Assembly (NCBI GenBank): GCA_025174535.1
Contig: JALBUN010000009.1
Span: 930,001-994,000, forward strand
Source of the DNA: Cantharellus purpuraceus
Taxonomy: Eukaryota > Basidiomycota > Agaricomycetes > Cantharellales > Hydnaceae
Length of the DNA: 64,000 nt
Direction: 5' to 3'
Part shown: positions 44,403 through 60,493 of the stretch, one piece after another
How positions within the stretch are numbered: position 1 is the first letter of the stretch
How the letters are laid out: every line of letters begins with the position of its first letter
Position numbers and translations under genes: made by a program
The notes under the pieces: model-generated
Database searches by the model: none
Told to the model about the DNA's origin: nothing
Seen by the model: only the letters and a program-made list of their open reading frames with translations

Positions 44403-46962
44403 TGACGTGAATAAATCCAAGATATATAAGATACCTTCAGTGGTTCGCCTTATGGACGAGGACAATTAATGTTGTTTCGATTAGCTCCCGCTTTTGTTAT
44501 AAGGCACCTTTGCCTTTCCCCTGTAGCATGTCTCGGTTAATTATCTTAGCCCTTCGAAGTTATTTGTAGCCTATTCTGATTTCTCTTCATTGCACTCTCC
44601 ACTTATGTATCCACTTCTAATTTCTCTGTCTTATATTACCTTTTCCCTTAGTTTATTTTAATACACACATTATTATTATTTTTTGGCAGGTGACCTGTAC
44701 GACCTACAGTTAAAGCAAGTTAATGACGGGTTCCGAACTGTCTAGGGACTAGTACTTGTAACCTGCTGCAGCCCCGCACTACATAATTACATAACATTCA
44801 AGTATTTAGATACATCAGGCACGGAAATGCTCATTGTGCCCAGGAAAATACGATATATCCATTCGGACTAGACAAACCCGCGCGACTACAATACCGATTC
44901 GGAAAAGCACTAGGGGAATGGATCCGACTCGGAGTACTGCGAACAAAGACTCACAGATAGTTGAAATCATGTTAGTGCTTTTGAAAACATGAATGTAATG
45001 GATCAGTTGAGGGCTCTGGAAGGATGGTTTTTCAGGAAAAAAAACGAATTCGTTCATCACTTAATAATATATTTATGCTAATCGATGTGGCTGTCTGGTA
45101 CAGTATTTCACGCTCGATTCCGCGTGACTGTCCTCCCCCCGCTTGAGTTCAGCGTTTTCAGTTGGCCACTGTGCCTGTAGCGTTCCGGCCGAGATTCGAT
45201 AAGAGCTCCTTCCATTGTCAGACTGCTGTGGCCGGGAATTCTGGGATCGACCAGCGTTTCCCACTTTTCAAAACCCCTAAGGCTTGCGAGATGAAAAACG
45301 CCTGTCCAGTATAGGGACTGAATAGGCCCACCTGACGAGACGGCTTAACAGATTGTAGGTTAGAGTTGTTGCCACCGCAGTCAGCGGGGGGGCAGTCGTG
45401 GCAAGTATGCGTCATACTTTAATCTCAACCCGGCATCAGTGTTAGCACCCCCAGGCTGATACCATAAGTGCCTCACTGTCCATCTCGTTGTGACTTGTGA
45501 TAGACATGGTGCCACAAGGGAGGATACGAGCTCGGCGCTGGTGGAGCTGACATACCAGCTCAGAAGACGCCAGAATCTGAATGCAAGCCCTCGTCGTGCT
45601 TACCGACGCATTCAATTCGCGGAAGTTCGCGCCCGCTGCCCTTTGAATGTCACCGCTCAGCCGCTGTGCAGTCAACCCGCTTCGTAACACCCACCGCCCG
45701 GTGTCCTACCACCGCATCCAACACTCACATCGGGCACGCCGGAAAAATACGGAGGCCACACCTGCCGAGGCATACTACACTACTACCCAAGGTGTTCGGC
45801 ACGATGAGTTGTGATCTGCTTTGAATCAAGTCGCGCTCGAATTTAGGGCACCCAGCTCTGCTGTCTACTCCCACTCCGATTGAGTATATTTTCATTGTCA
45901 AACTGGATGACAGTAAGAATGAACAGAAATCATGATGAGAGAGAGAGGCACCTGAAGGGATCCCCATCATTATGTACTTTGCTGCATCAGTCCCGACGCA
46001 CTAATGGGGGCTCTTGCAAATGCGTTGGGCATATATTCAGGACTTACCGGCTATCAGAACAGGCGCATCAACAATCAGAGGGGAGAATAGAACGGATCAC
46101 CGTCACAGTACTCGTTTTGGGTAAACCCTCCGACGCACGTGTCACAACATCGGAGGTCCACGTGCCACGATACACCTGGAAACGATCATAAACTGGTGGC
46201 ATTGCTGTGTGAATTTATTGGGGCTATACCTACAGGGCTATACTATGATCTCGTCGCTTGATGAGACAAATGGCTGAGATATTCTGTGCCTCGGGTTGAC
46301 ACAGCAAATGATCACTTTGGAGGCGTGGCATTGACACCAAGGATTATAGATTTTGACACCCTCTTAGTCCTCGTCCAGTAGTAATACATATCTAATGTTC
46401 CTACAGTATACAGAATTCTGTTGGCGAGTCGTCTTATCTTTCACAAGTATCTATAAACGTTCCATATAATTCAGGCATAACCTGAGCCTTTGGATATTGT
46501 AGACAGCGAAGTCGTGACGGGATGAGGGTAGATAAGTCAAAATGTGTGCTATTAAGCGGTCAAGACAACATCTGTTCGCGTATTCAGTGACTTACTTCAA
46601 CCCCATGCTTGAATCACCACAAGAAATCGTAATTCTCAGGCCAATGGAAATTTTCAGTTCCAAGCCAGCCGCGCATGTGGTATCTGCATTGGTCAGCTCA
46701 CATCATACGAGCTTGACGGTCATTGAAAAAGTGAAATATTCATGTTCACATAACACCTCCCACTTTGAATGGTCTCTGACGAACCGTCTTTCAGGAATGA
46801 CCTCTCAGGCAAGCATTGTAAAACGTTTTCATTCCAATAATTTCCAAGACGTTGGTTTGTAAGCGTACGTGGAATAGAGAAGCAGCAGCTGAACAAATGT
46901 ACACGACGCGCGGATGAACATTAAATGACTCGCGTCGATGCCTCGCACACAATTGAATGTCA
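44403..46962. other. Gene-poor stretch, about 2.5 kb
   Basis: No supported gene. AT-rich 3' flank of the zinc-finger gene near 44620-44690, then small open frames on both strands with no domain or intron support. Confidence 0.45.
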
Positions 46963-47990
<1,028 letters not shown>

Positions 47991-48234
47991 TAGTACTCTG
48001 TCTTGTCTTCAAGTAAGGTGCGCTAGTTAGAGGTGTGCGCACGGCGAAAGGAGGTTTGGTTAAAGCGGTGGGGGGGATACGATCAACTTTCGCCTGAGAC
48101 AGCTTCGGACACCGCCGTTGATCAGCTAATGCAAATTACATAAGACTGCACTAGCCAATTCATCTTTCGTTGTGTTTTCTGGCGTACAGTAAGCACTTAT
48201 GTAGGAAGGAACTATAGATTATTCTCCATTCCTA

Positions 48235-49903
48235 CTAATCCCAGTCCTCTTCATCGTCCTCTTCATCGCTATCTCCCAACTTCTTGCTCCTCTGACTTAA
48301 GGCTGCTGCCAAGGCGCTTGCAAGATCCCCCCCTCCACCGGCACCGCTACTCTCTTCAACGGGTGCGGGCGAAGGATCCGATGACGGCGTGGAAGATGTA
48401 TCTGTCTTGCGCAACGAGTGAATGCCCTTACCTAGTGTGGTCACAATAAGGTTGGTAAACGAGACGGAATATATACGTGTACAGACCTTGGATACTAGCA
48501 AGAAGGTCGGCGCGTCCGGGCTGAGGGGCAGAAGGTCCAATTGCTGGCGCTCCGGTTGGCGGTGGCAGTGGAGGTGGAGCTCCTGCAGCTGGTGGAGGTG
48601 GTGGTGGAGGCGGAGGAGGCGCACCTGAAGATGGTGGCGGGGGCGGGGGCGGTGGCGGTGGTGGGGGAGAAGCACTCGAGGCTGGAGGAGGCGGAGGAGG
48701 TGGAGGACCACCAGGTCGCTGAGGTGGAGGCGGGGGAGGCGGGGGTCCGCTCCGAGTGGGTGGTGGCGGCGGTGCCTGAGGTGGCGCAGCGGGCCTGGTT
48801 GGTGGTGGGGGTGCTGGGGCTGGGGAAGGAAGTGCTGGTGCTGGATATGTAGATACAGGTCGAGCAGGAGGTTGTGGAGGTGCCAGCGCTTCGCTTGACG
48901 GTCGAACAGGAGGTGGCGGTACGCGGCTCACGGGTCTTGTGGGGGGTGGTGGTGGGCGTGTCTGAGGGGTAGGAGGTGTAGACGTGGCCTCCGTCAGAGA
49001 AGATGCGCTATCTGACGGCGCAGCAAGGACCGACCGCCTCGGCGCTGGGGGAGGTGGAGGTTTCTTCCTTTTGTCGTTTGCGTAAGCACTGGCAGTCAAC
49101 TGGCGCTCCTTTACGAATTGTCTAATGTAACCTTCGTTTTCCTTGATAACATCCTCGCTGATGCCCTGTTTGCGCACATCATCCAGAAGGGCTTTCCAGG
49201 AAGCATCCACACCAGTGCTAACAAACCCTCGATCTGCATCGTACCCCATGTGCGCGATGTGCGTGAATGAGCTAGGGTCTGGTGCAGAAATTCGACTCTT
49301 GTCGATTTTGCTTCCACTAGATGACGAAGTTTTGGATTTTGCTGGCTTTGCGGATTTCTTGGCTGAAGTGGTATGGATACAGAGTTTCAATAAGAAAATG
49401 TCGTGTAAAAAAGATTTGGAGTTAGCAGGTATTCAAGAAAGCCTTAAGTGACGACGTACAACTCTTGGATCTGTTGTTTACTTTCTTGTGCAGTGTGTCG
49501 GCCTCAGACTGATCCGCAAACACAAACCCTATCATGCAGTCCTGAAACATCTCAACATTATCAAACCTGCATGCTAGACAGCATTCAACCTACTGACATC
49601 ACCTGCAAATGAATGAAAGAAACCACGGTCTTTTGCATACTCCTCTTCCAACGGCATCTCGCAGTCCCATAAAACGCCACGCGTCCCTTGGAGATCACAG
49701 AGCTTGAACCAATGCGCTCCAGTCTTGACATCGCGCACAAAGGCAAGTCCACCTTGCAGCCCAGCATAAGACCACTTCTCTGGGGATGGATGAGCGTAGT
49801 AGATGCGTGCAAGAGTGGCAGTGAGAATTTTATAGTTAGAATTTGAGAGTGTAGACTTTATACGAGACTTATCAGCAGATGATATAGTCGACTGAGTGGG
49901 CAT
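48235..49903 (-). CDS. WASP-family actin nucleation promoter (Las17/Wsp1)
   Basis: Exons 49903-49598, 49541-49460, 49362-48487 and 48431-48235; 486 aa. Domains in order: WH1/EVH1 (about 15-120: YKILTATLARIYYAHPSPEKWSY, DCMIGFVFADQSEADTLHKKV), a basic Lys/Ser patch, a CRIB/GBD (ISAPDPSSFTHIAHMGYD near 154-171), a long polyproline region (about 230-400), a WH2 actin-binding helix split by the last intron (RADLLASIQG/KGIHSLRKTD) and an acidic tail DSDEEDDEEDWD with the conserved Trp. WASP binds Cdc42 and profilin and activates the Arp2/3 complex at endocytic patches and the hyphal tip. A CRIB is absent from budding yeast Las17 but usual in filamentous fungi. Start ATG 49903 gives MPTQSTISS. Antisense Gly-rich frames are shadows. 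Confidence 0.93.
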
Positions 49904-51053
49904 GGTGGCAGTTGGGAGGAGGTTAGGGTAACACACCCTGTGATAGGTGCACTGCGCGTGGAGTCGGACTCTAGTTTCCGCGCGAGGCCCTGCCGCAGTG
50001 AGCTGCTCGCCAGCCTGACGCCACTTTTGGAAAGTTAAAACGGCTAAAACAGCTACTTACTCTACGACAGCATGCCGATTGAAAACTATACATTTGCATG
50101 CGACCTCCTCACGTAGGTGTCCGAAATACAGTATTGATACTTTGGTATATCAGTGTCTCACCACCATCGTTCGAGTAACTAACATGAATGACTCTGGCAT
50201 CCTCCTCTTCATAGGTAGCAGGCATAAAGAAACCCTTCAACAGTCAAATAGCCTGCAGTAAGAAGTACGCCTGCCTTCACTCGTGCTGTACTAGACGATA
50301 CATCGATGCAGAACGATAGTGAACTGACTCTTGAGAGGTGGGGCAAGGTGATGCGGTAGAGACGGGGCTCATTATGCAGGAGACTTAATGATTCAGATCG
50401 ATGGGATGATATGAGATGCAAGGGTAGAGGGCAAGAAACAAGAAGATGACACGCTTGCGGATTCGTGTCAGGGCAAGCCATGACTATTGGCTGTAACCTT
50501 GCATCCTCCGGATTGCGGCGAACTGTGAAGATTGTAGTAAACAACGCTCAACTTCAGCATACTGAGATTTGAGATAGAGGGGAGAACCGGGCGTGTTAAA
50601 CAGTGGGGGGCCATACAGAGGTTGTTGTCTTCGAATCATCAGCTAATTTAGAATGCATTTTCGCCCTGTATTGGCTCGAGATGCGTTCAGGAAACATGTG
50701 AAGTGATTGGAATTCATGGTCTTGTTACACTCTCGATGTAGGGACGCGAACAAAGGCGTGATAAATATTTCTCCTGGGGTTTGATTGTCGAGGTTCCAAA
50801 GAAGCGTTTGCTTGTTTACTTGTATAGAAGCAATATGTCGGAATACCTGGGAACATATCGGATTCAAATTGTGCAGTCCAGACTGCAAAGAGATGTATTA
50901 AGAGTTCATAGATGCTGATCAGAACATACACAAACTTGTAGGGCATCCATTAGATTTGCGGACTCTCAAATTCGGACCGGAGAGGAAACCCCTTCTTAGC
51001 GCGGTGTGCGTTCTTGACTCGCCTCACAGCTTTTTGGAGCCCAACCACCCACC
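49904..51053. other. Divergent intergenic region between WASP and ARG5,6
   Basis: About 1.15 kb holding both promoters. The minus-strand frames at 50209-50544 and 50643-50946 have no domain or splice support. No TGACTC-type Gcn4/Cpc1 site was noted on a brief look near the ARG5,6 start. Confidence 0.45.
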
Positions 51054-54059
<3,006 letters not shown>

Positions 54060-54821
54060 GAAGCGACACCAATGAAGCGACACCCATAGTGCTCGCATGC
54101 CAGAGAATCGTTTGCTTTTTTTCCTATTCCGTGTTCGACACGGCATATCTCAAATGGAGAGAAATACAATTTGCCCTGGATTGTATTGATGATGTTAGAG
54201 CACGCCAGCTTGTGACTCCGACCAACTTCGTGACACCAATAGATGAGCTTAGCTCTGAACGCGAATCAGTTCTCTTCTTGTGTCAGGTATGCCATTTTTC
54301 TCTTATAATTTCTGTATTCCCGAATGATGAACCCTTCTCGTATCACATACTTGCCTGAAGCGAGGTCGCGTATAGTGACGCTCGTTATAGATGTGCTCCA
54401 TCGAGGGCTATAATCTTCTCTCTGAATTATACCGTACACACTTTTCTATCTGCTATGCTGTCTAGTAACATTGCATTGGTACTGGAATGTCGCTGATGTC
54501 ACTATTTCTTCTAGGCATCATACCCTGCGGGCGTCTACCATGTGTAAGTCACGCTAGGACTATATACCTCACCCCCGCAGTGCTATACCGGTGTACATAG
54601 TAGAGGAAGTGCTACCGTTTTACTCGGGGTATCGCGGCTATAGACAGCCATGTCTTCCTCTCGATTTTCTCTGATGCTACATGGAGCCGTGGACCTGTCG
54701 TACTAGGCGTAGACCTTCAGTCAGGAAAGTATGCTCAAACCAGGGCATTATTATAATGTACTATTCCGTAATCCAACTCCCATGGCGACAAGAAACAATG
54801 CAGTAAACAAGGTATATCTAC
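54060..54821. other. Convergent intergenic region
   Basis: 3' ends of ARG5,6 (+) and the Bem46-like gene (-). The + frame at 53975-54358 lacks any domain. No other gene seen. Confidence 0.45.
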
Positions 54822-56454
54822 TCAAAACTTCGGCCGGGCGTCATCATCAACTGGTCCTCCCACTCTCTCAACATATTCAGCTACTATGCGCCAGTAATCT
54901 CGCTGCATACAAGTGTTGTCTATGACACACGCCTATTAGTTGTGAAAGGACAAGGAAATGGGTGAGATACATACTATGCATTCCATACGGAAAGGCCTGC
55001 CACGTGGCATCTTTTCTTCCGCTCAGTTGCGCAATATCCCAGAGTCTGGACATGTGTTCTGGAGGAACGACCTCGTCTTGCCGTCCACTGTAATCATGAA
55101 ACGGGATTGATGCGGATAGGTTGTGGAACGAACGAAACGACAAGTTAACGCCCAGTTAGAATTATTTGCCCCTAAAATTTTCGACCTAGAAACGCACCTC
55201 AGCATTAACAGCGCTATGCTCGCTGGCACTTTGGTGATTGAGGTTGCATTATCCCACTTCTGGTGGCACAGGAAGGAAACGGGCGAAAGGAAAGGAACCG
55301 CTGCTGGTATCATACGTGGCTATGAGATTGGTGGTAAAGATAAGGTGAAACGCCGCTTTCACTAGATGGTCAAGCCCTTACGATAGAAAGGAATGTATTT
55401 TCAATGATGAGCCCCGAGATACGTTGAGGATTCCGTATGGCAAGATCGATTGCTACCGCGCCACCCAAGGACTGACCATAGAGAATGATCTTGGAGCCTG
55501 ATGTACTGTCGGTCGGGCCGAGTGTGGGGTGAGAGGTGATATGATCAAGCACGGTCTGTGAAGATTGAGTTGACCGATTGAATTGAGGTAAGATTAATTG
55601 CTCGTACTTGCGCATCTATGCGAAGCCCTGGATGCGGTGTGAGTATATGCGACATGAGACATATCATGGACGCGCACCTCTCTCTGATGGACTGCCTTCA
55701 CTGTGTCCGTACCTAGGGAAAGGCAAGATCACAACGAGGCACGATCAAACACGTCGAAGTAAGATTGGTGAGAGCACGCGTGGCAGCGCGGAGCAATGGG
55801 GATGGCACGGAGGGAAGATGATAAATGTCAGGTACAACAGCGGAAATCAATGTCAAGACTCGCCCGCGGTATGACAACATCAACACATTACAGCGCATTT
55901 TATTATAGAACACATGGGCGAGAGGAATGCGATGGCCCATGTTTCCCCCATTCCCGTGGAACATCACTACGGTTGGGCGGCGCGCCGAGAACTGGACGCC
56001 ACCGGAACCAAAGGTCGGGGAAAGAGATGTGACATCAGCATGAGTGCCACCGCCACCGCCAACACCGAGGTGGCAGTCGAGGTGCATACTCACCTGTTCA
56101 TCGGCCACCTCGCGCAGTGACGAAGGCGATAAAGTATCTATTTGTTTCTGCTGTAGCATGAGGTAGCATTTAATTTTGATGCCGTCAACAGTGTCAAGAG
56201 TAAGATCCTCATATGGCAAACCATAGTTTTCAGGCGTTGCTACATCTTAAAAATATTAACTCGTCAGCGTGACAACATAGCAATTTTGTGTATCTGCGTG
56301 ATATAGAACTTGGGGAAGAGCTATGATGACGGTACCTACCTACGCGGGAACCTTGAGGAAAGGCGGAAGGATATATGAGATAATTCTGACCGTAGTACAG
56401 AACCCCGGCAGCTATACACGAGAGCAAACACGGCCATAGCAACATAAGTGCCAT
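54822..56454 (-). CDS. Bem46/ABHD13-family alpha/beta hydrolase
   Basis: Nine exons: 56454-56340, 56245-56094, 55991-55864, 55712-55678, 55627-55608 (20 nt), 55555-55382, 55319-55198, 55087-54975 and 54919-54822; 318 aa, usual for the family. An N-terminal hydrophobic segment (MLLWPCLLSCIAAGVLYYG) probably anchors it in membrane. Then QNYLIYPSAFP, oxyanion-region FHGNGGNMGHR, SYRGYGHSEGSPSE, the nucleophile elbow GQSLGGAVA, catalytic Asp in GRQDEVVPPEH, and catalytic His in YGMHNNTC. The intron after SYRG starts GCGAGT, a GC-AG intron. Bem46 proteins are thioesterase-like, plasma-membrane or ER-associated and linked to polarity in fission yeast and Neurospora; the substrate is not settled. 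Convergent with ARG5,6. Confidence 0.9.
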
Positions 56455-57236
56455 TAAACAAAGAAAATCAAGGGAGCTCCTACTCAGTGTTGAGAGACCA
56501 ACTGCGGTGGCAAATGTTCCCTACGCGCCACACCACCTTAGCATTAGAACAAGTCACCAACCTTGATAGGATAAACTGCGACCTTTACAAATGTCTGGAA
56601 TGACATGGATCGTATCCCGCAAATTGCTTGTGCGGTTGGACAGACCAGTGCAGCAGTGACGCCAAAGTAGGAAGTGCGAAGCAGCAATGGCACGTGATGG
56701 CACTTTGCTTATATAATCGGAAGCACGTCGACGTAGACTGATCAACAGGCATCTTGTACTGAGAGACATTCGCGAAAGAACATCGCAGTTACACTAGTTG
56801 CTGGTCGGATCGAGGGCGACCTAGGTGATACTGTAAGCGAGTCAGCCTATCTGGATAGCATCAATCTCGTACACTGGATGCACCCTCTTTATCTGCATAC
56901 ATCTCATGAAGTTGAGTTTAGAGAGCGTATGTTGCTAGCTAACCGAATTGAAAATACCAGGCACACCATTCAATCTAGGTCTCACTAGCAACATGTACTT
57001 TCTGCAATATTGGCACTATCTCTTAGAATCAGTACAATCTGAGCAATATAGGTGTTCTAATTTGAGATCAACCGTTTACCATAAGCCTTTTCAAAACGTA
57101 AATGTCAAGAGTGACATGACAGGTCACGTGCCTCACAGATGACATTGCTGCGATCCCCTACGTCATTGCAAAAGAGGGGAGAGGCCCTTAGTACAAAAGC
57201 CCACAACTTCTGAAAAGAGCGTCCTATTCAACCACC
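56455..57236. other. Intergenic, no gene recognised
   Basis: Divergent promoters of the Bem46-like gene and the 93-aa gene. Short frames on both strands have no support. Confidence 0.45.
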
Positions 57237-57628
57237 ATGTCGCAAAGCAACAATCACAAAGTTTCTCCCAACAAGACCCCCAACAAGCCAAACAGTCACT
57301 CTGAACAACAGTTTAGCATTCTGCCTCACCCTGCTGTACGTGGCAGTCATTCCGCATGTTCTTGGCTGACCAAGCTCAGACAACGAACAATCCAAGAGAC
57401 CTCGAGCCCCCTCAGCCGGGGGCTGGACTCACCAGCAAGCCTGAAATCGCAGCGCATCATGCGCATGGACCACAGATCCTTAATCAAGCCATTGTAGACT
57501 CGCTGGAGAAACCCGCAGTAAGTGGCGACAGCCCATCTTGGTGCCAGTGTGTCTATGTCCTGATCTTGAATCCTTGTACACAGTCGCGGGAGGAACTCAA
57601 AAAGCGTGCGGAAGAGCTGAACAAATAG
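57237..57628 (+). CDS. Small unrecognised protein, 93 aa
   Basis: Three exons, 57237-57335, 57380-57517 and 57584-57628, with consistent phase-0 introns (the first only 44 nt). The sequence is hydrophilic: a Lys/Asn/Pro/Ser-rich N-terminus (VSPNKTPNKPNSHSEQQ), a Pro/Ala/His middle, a helix-like ILNQAIVDSLEKPA, then a charged C-terminal helix SREELKKRAEELNK. No domain, signal peptide or membrane segment. The conserved-looking C-terminal helix, kept in frame by splicing, argues for a real gene. Function unknown. Confidence 0.6.
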
Positions 57629-57941
57629 AGAAGCGCTATTTGGGAAAGAGTCGCATTTTGGGACACGCTGAACATGTAGCATCTTTTATACCATAAGTGT
57701 ACGGCTATTGATTCGAAACATCCCTATCTTGGATCATATAACCTTGCACAAAGAGGCGAAAGCAAAGGCAGCTAGACCAAGCGCTAAATCGAAATGCCAC
57801 AGAGTGGATTCTTGTTCTGAAAGCAATTCGAATATTTGTCTGCAAATAGATAAACTCACAGGTCATTCTCGCGTTCCTCGGTATCGTTGGATCTTGGTCC
57901 AAGATGGAAATCAATGTCAAGTTGCCCATCATTAAGGACAA

Positions 57942-58152
57942 CTATGATGCCAGTGAGGGGACGAAAATTGGAGTCACAATGGCAAACCAAGCAAGAGCAT
58001 CATAGTAGAGGAACGGGAATCCAAGGACCGACTGTTCAAGAATAAGAGGAGGCAGAAAGAAACGCCAGTATGCCGTCATAAAACCGAAAACAGTGCCAGC
58101 CAAGGATATTGACACTAGAAAGACATGGGATAGAGTGCCATCACTCGCTCCG
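57942..58152 (-). other. Possible exon of a small membrane protein
   Basis: On the minus strand an open frame of about 70 codons ending TAG 57944-57942 encodes two strongly hydrophobic stretches, VFLVSISLAGTVFGFMTAYW and LYYDALAWFAIVTPIFVPSL. A possible acceptor (AAAGCAG) and an upstream GTAATT donor near 58215 exist, but no start exon was found. It may be chance, or the last exon of an unrecognised gene overlapping the F-box gene end. Confidence 0.3.
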
Positions 58153-58219
58153 AGGCTGCTTTATATATGGTAAAAGGTTTCCTTTCCGACATGAAAGACA
58201 CCAGGTAAATTACCTTGCG

Positions 58220-59432
58220 CTACATATAATACATTGTGTTTTGCCCTGCAAAGCTAGGCAATAGTCCAGGCCAGTTGTGGGTGGAGAGTTCTAATAGGCT
58301 CCATTCCACTCTACGAAGTGACGGAGGGCGACTTGGGCGTGCCAGTTCTCCATTGGATTGTTTAACAAGATTCCGAGAAATTTCACCTCGTGCCACCCAC
58401 GATTCACGAAAAGCGTCATCGTCGAGAAGCTGACTCATGCACGCTTCACACTCTCCTGACCAGCCGGTAGCTCTCTGCCCCCCTGGACCCATCATGGGGG
58501 AGGCGGAGGAGGAATCACAATTTGGGTGTCTGGGAGTCGATAATTCGCGCGGAGACTGAGATGAATTGTTCGTCTCCAGAACAGGTCCATTCGAGAATAG
58601 AAGGTCATATGGAATGATTCCTTCACCACAGGCAACCGCCAATGAAACAGTATGGAGATATTGCAAAGGAGCGAGATATCGGGAGTATCCATCCTGTCAA
58701 TCCCAGTTAAATTCCAAAGTACTATATGATCAGTCGTATTACGCACCGGCAAGCCTGTTCCATCCTCATAGACGATTTTTCTCGGAATGGAAGTAAAAGC
58801 GGGGGCACCAATCGTATTGCATAACCCGCACCAAACAAGAGGCTGTTTCAATTTCAATGTCCGTAGATTGGGTAAACCATCTGCAAAATGGCGCATCACG
58901 AATGGATCCAGCCATGTTATACCACGAATCTCCAAGTGTTGAATAACATTCCCGGGAATCCCCTTGTGGAGAATCTGCGAGATCTCCGGCGCAGCAAAGT
59001 CAAAGTCGCCTTCTCCGGTAACGTGCGTTGTCGGGAGGTCGATGCGAATGGTATGTAGGCGTGTAAATGGCTCCAGCAGGGATTTAGGGGTCTTGTAAAC
59101 TGTAGAGGAATAGTGAATAGCCCTGAATTTAACATGAGGACATCAAGATAAAGTGCATGAAAGCTGACACACCGGGTCCATTGGTACAATCGCTTCCAGT
59201 GGCGTAAGACAATCTTCCAATCCTCAAGATCTGACATACGGAGAACATGAAACCAGAGGCTGAGGATCATCTCTCTAGTCTGCTTAGAAGCCAACGTTAA
59301 TCCTTCGATGTCTCTCCAATCGGGCTTTTCAATAACCGATCCGTGTCCAAAATACGACTGGGGGAACAGCAGACGGAAACATTCGTAGGTCACTTCTAGC
59401 GGTAGACTTTGACGATATTGACGAGTCTCCAT
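58220..59432 (-). CDS. F-box-like protein
   Basis: Exons 59432-59173, 59122-58747 and 58693-58220; 369 aa. The N-terminus LPLEVTYECFRLLFP...LASKQTREMIL is the degenerate F-box type common in expanded Agaricomycete families, followed by a Leu/Ile-patterned region (TRLHTIRIDLP, HLEIRGITWLDPFVM, LPNLRTLKLKQPLVW) of loose leucine-rich-repeat character. If the F-box is real it would bind Skp1 in an SCF complex and choose substrates through the C-terminal part. The last intron was chosen so that the downstream frame (DGYSRYLAPLQYL) is in phase. It is divergent from the elongin C gene with only 125 bp between start codons. Function otherwise unknown. Confidence 0.65.
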
Positions 59433-59557
59433 TTGCCAGCCCGGTCGCTCGCGATGGGCTGGTTTCGCGCTTAGTTCAAAAGTGTCACGCACCGGGTGAC
59501 AGTGTTTTAAATGCCGCTGTGCTGCGTGGAATTACAAGCAGGACATTTAATTTGAAA

Positions 59558-60177
59558 ATGTCGGCGGACACGTCGACGAAGGTATGATATATATCTAATA
59601 ATTTGACTCTCAACAATAAATTGAATTTCCTCACTGAGCCCTCCCAGTGGGTCAGGATCAAAAGTGGTGATGGGTTCACATTTATTGTGCCACGCAAGGC
59701 AGCCGAGGCCAGTGGGATGTTGAAGAATATGCTTGACCCCAATGGTGAGCTTGTTTGCTCCACTTCTCTCCATCTATTTGCAACGGAGGTATCGCACTGC
59801 AGGCGGCTTCGCAGAGGCCCAATCAAACACGTGCCAGATACAATGGTAGGTCACGCTCAAAAATGAAAGATAAACATATAGCACATCCTGTTTATCCATT
59901 CTACCCAGGAGAGCCGCTGTCACAGAGAAGGTGGCCGAATACCTCGTGTATAAGGTTCAATATGAAAAGGCGGGTCCAAAGGAAGAGATCCCCGACTTCA
60001 TCGAACGTATTGACCCAGAATTGGTCCTGGAGATGTATGCGTGGTTCCCTCTTCATATCGAGCCTTTAATGACCAGAAGTTCGATGTTTAAAGGTTAACA
60101 GCGGCAGACTACCTTGAGAGTGAGTCTTATTTACCGCTCCCGAGGTCTCATTGGCATTGATGTGATATTTAGCTTAA
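59558..60177 (+). CDS. ELC1: Elongin C (Skp1-like BTB/POZ)
   Basis: Six exons: 59558-59581, 59648-59744, 59803-59845, 59909-60034, 60094-60119 and 60173-60177; 106 aa, in the family range. The core reads WVRIKSGDGFTFIVPRKAAEASGML, KVAEYLVYKVQYE, EEIPDFIERIDPELVLEML and TAADYLET. The final exon supplies only the last codons and TAA, inferred from the conserved AADYLE end. Elongin C is the adaptor joining elongin A or BC-box proteins to Cul3/Cul5-type or Cul2-like ligases, and in yeast (Elc1) it promotes degradation of stalled RNA polymerase II. Divergent promoter with the F-box-like gene. Confidence 0.85.
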
Positions 60178-60493
60178 TGTAGCCATACAAAGACACGCAT
60201 ATATATCTCTTCTTGATCTCTAGCCTTTCGTGAATGCCTAACAAGAATGTCGTACATAGCTCAGAGGAAATAAACTTACGGCCTACTTTATCGATACGTA
60301 AATATAACTGAAGGTACGCATCTATCAAACTTCTCTCTATTCGCGAGGTTTAGTTCAGCAGATATAGACAAACTTGTGTACAGTATGTACACTTTCACCA
60401 CCAAACCAGGGCATTCAAACATGATAGAACAGATAACACCGAGACGGACTGAATAAAAAAAAAATATTAGATCGTCACGTTCATCACAATTCC
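60178..60493. other. Convergent intergenic region
   Basis: About 315 bp between the elongin C and Ase1 3' ends, with an A-run near 60456. No gene. Confidence 0.5.

Noticed and set aside
48422..48852. Trp/Gly-rich and Val/Glu-rich open frames on the + strand
   Set aside because: Antisense shadows of the WASP polyproline region.
50209..50946. Minus-strand frames between WASP and ARG5,6
   Set aside because: No domain, no consistent introns, and composition like the surrounding intergenic DNA.
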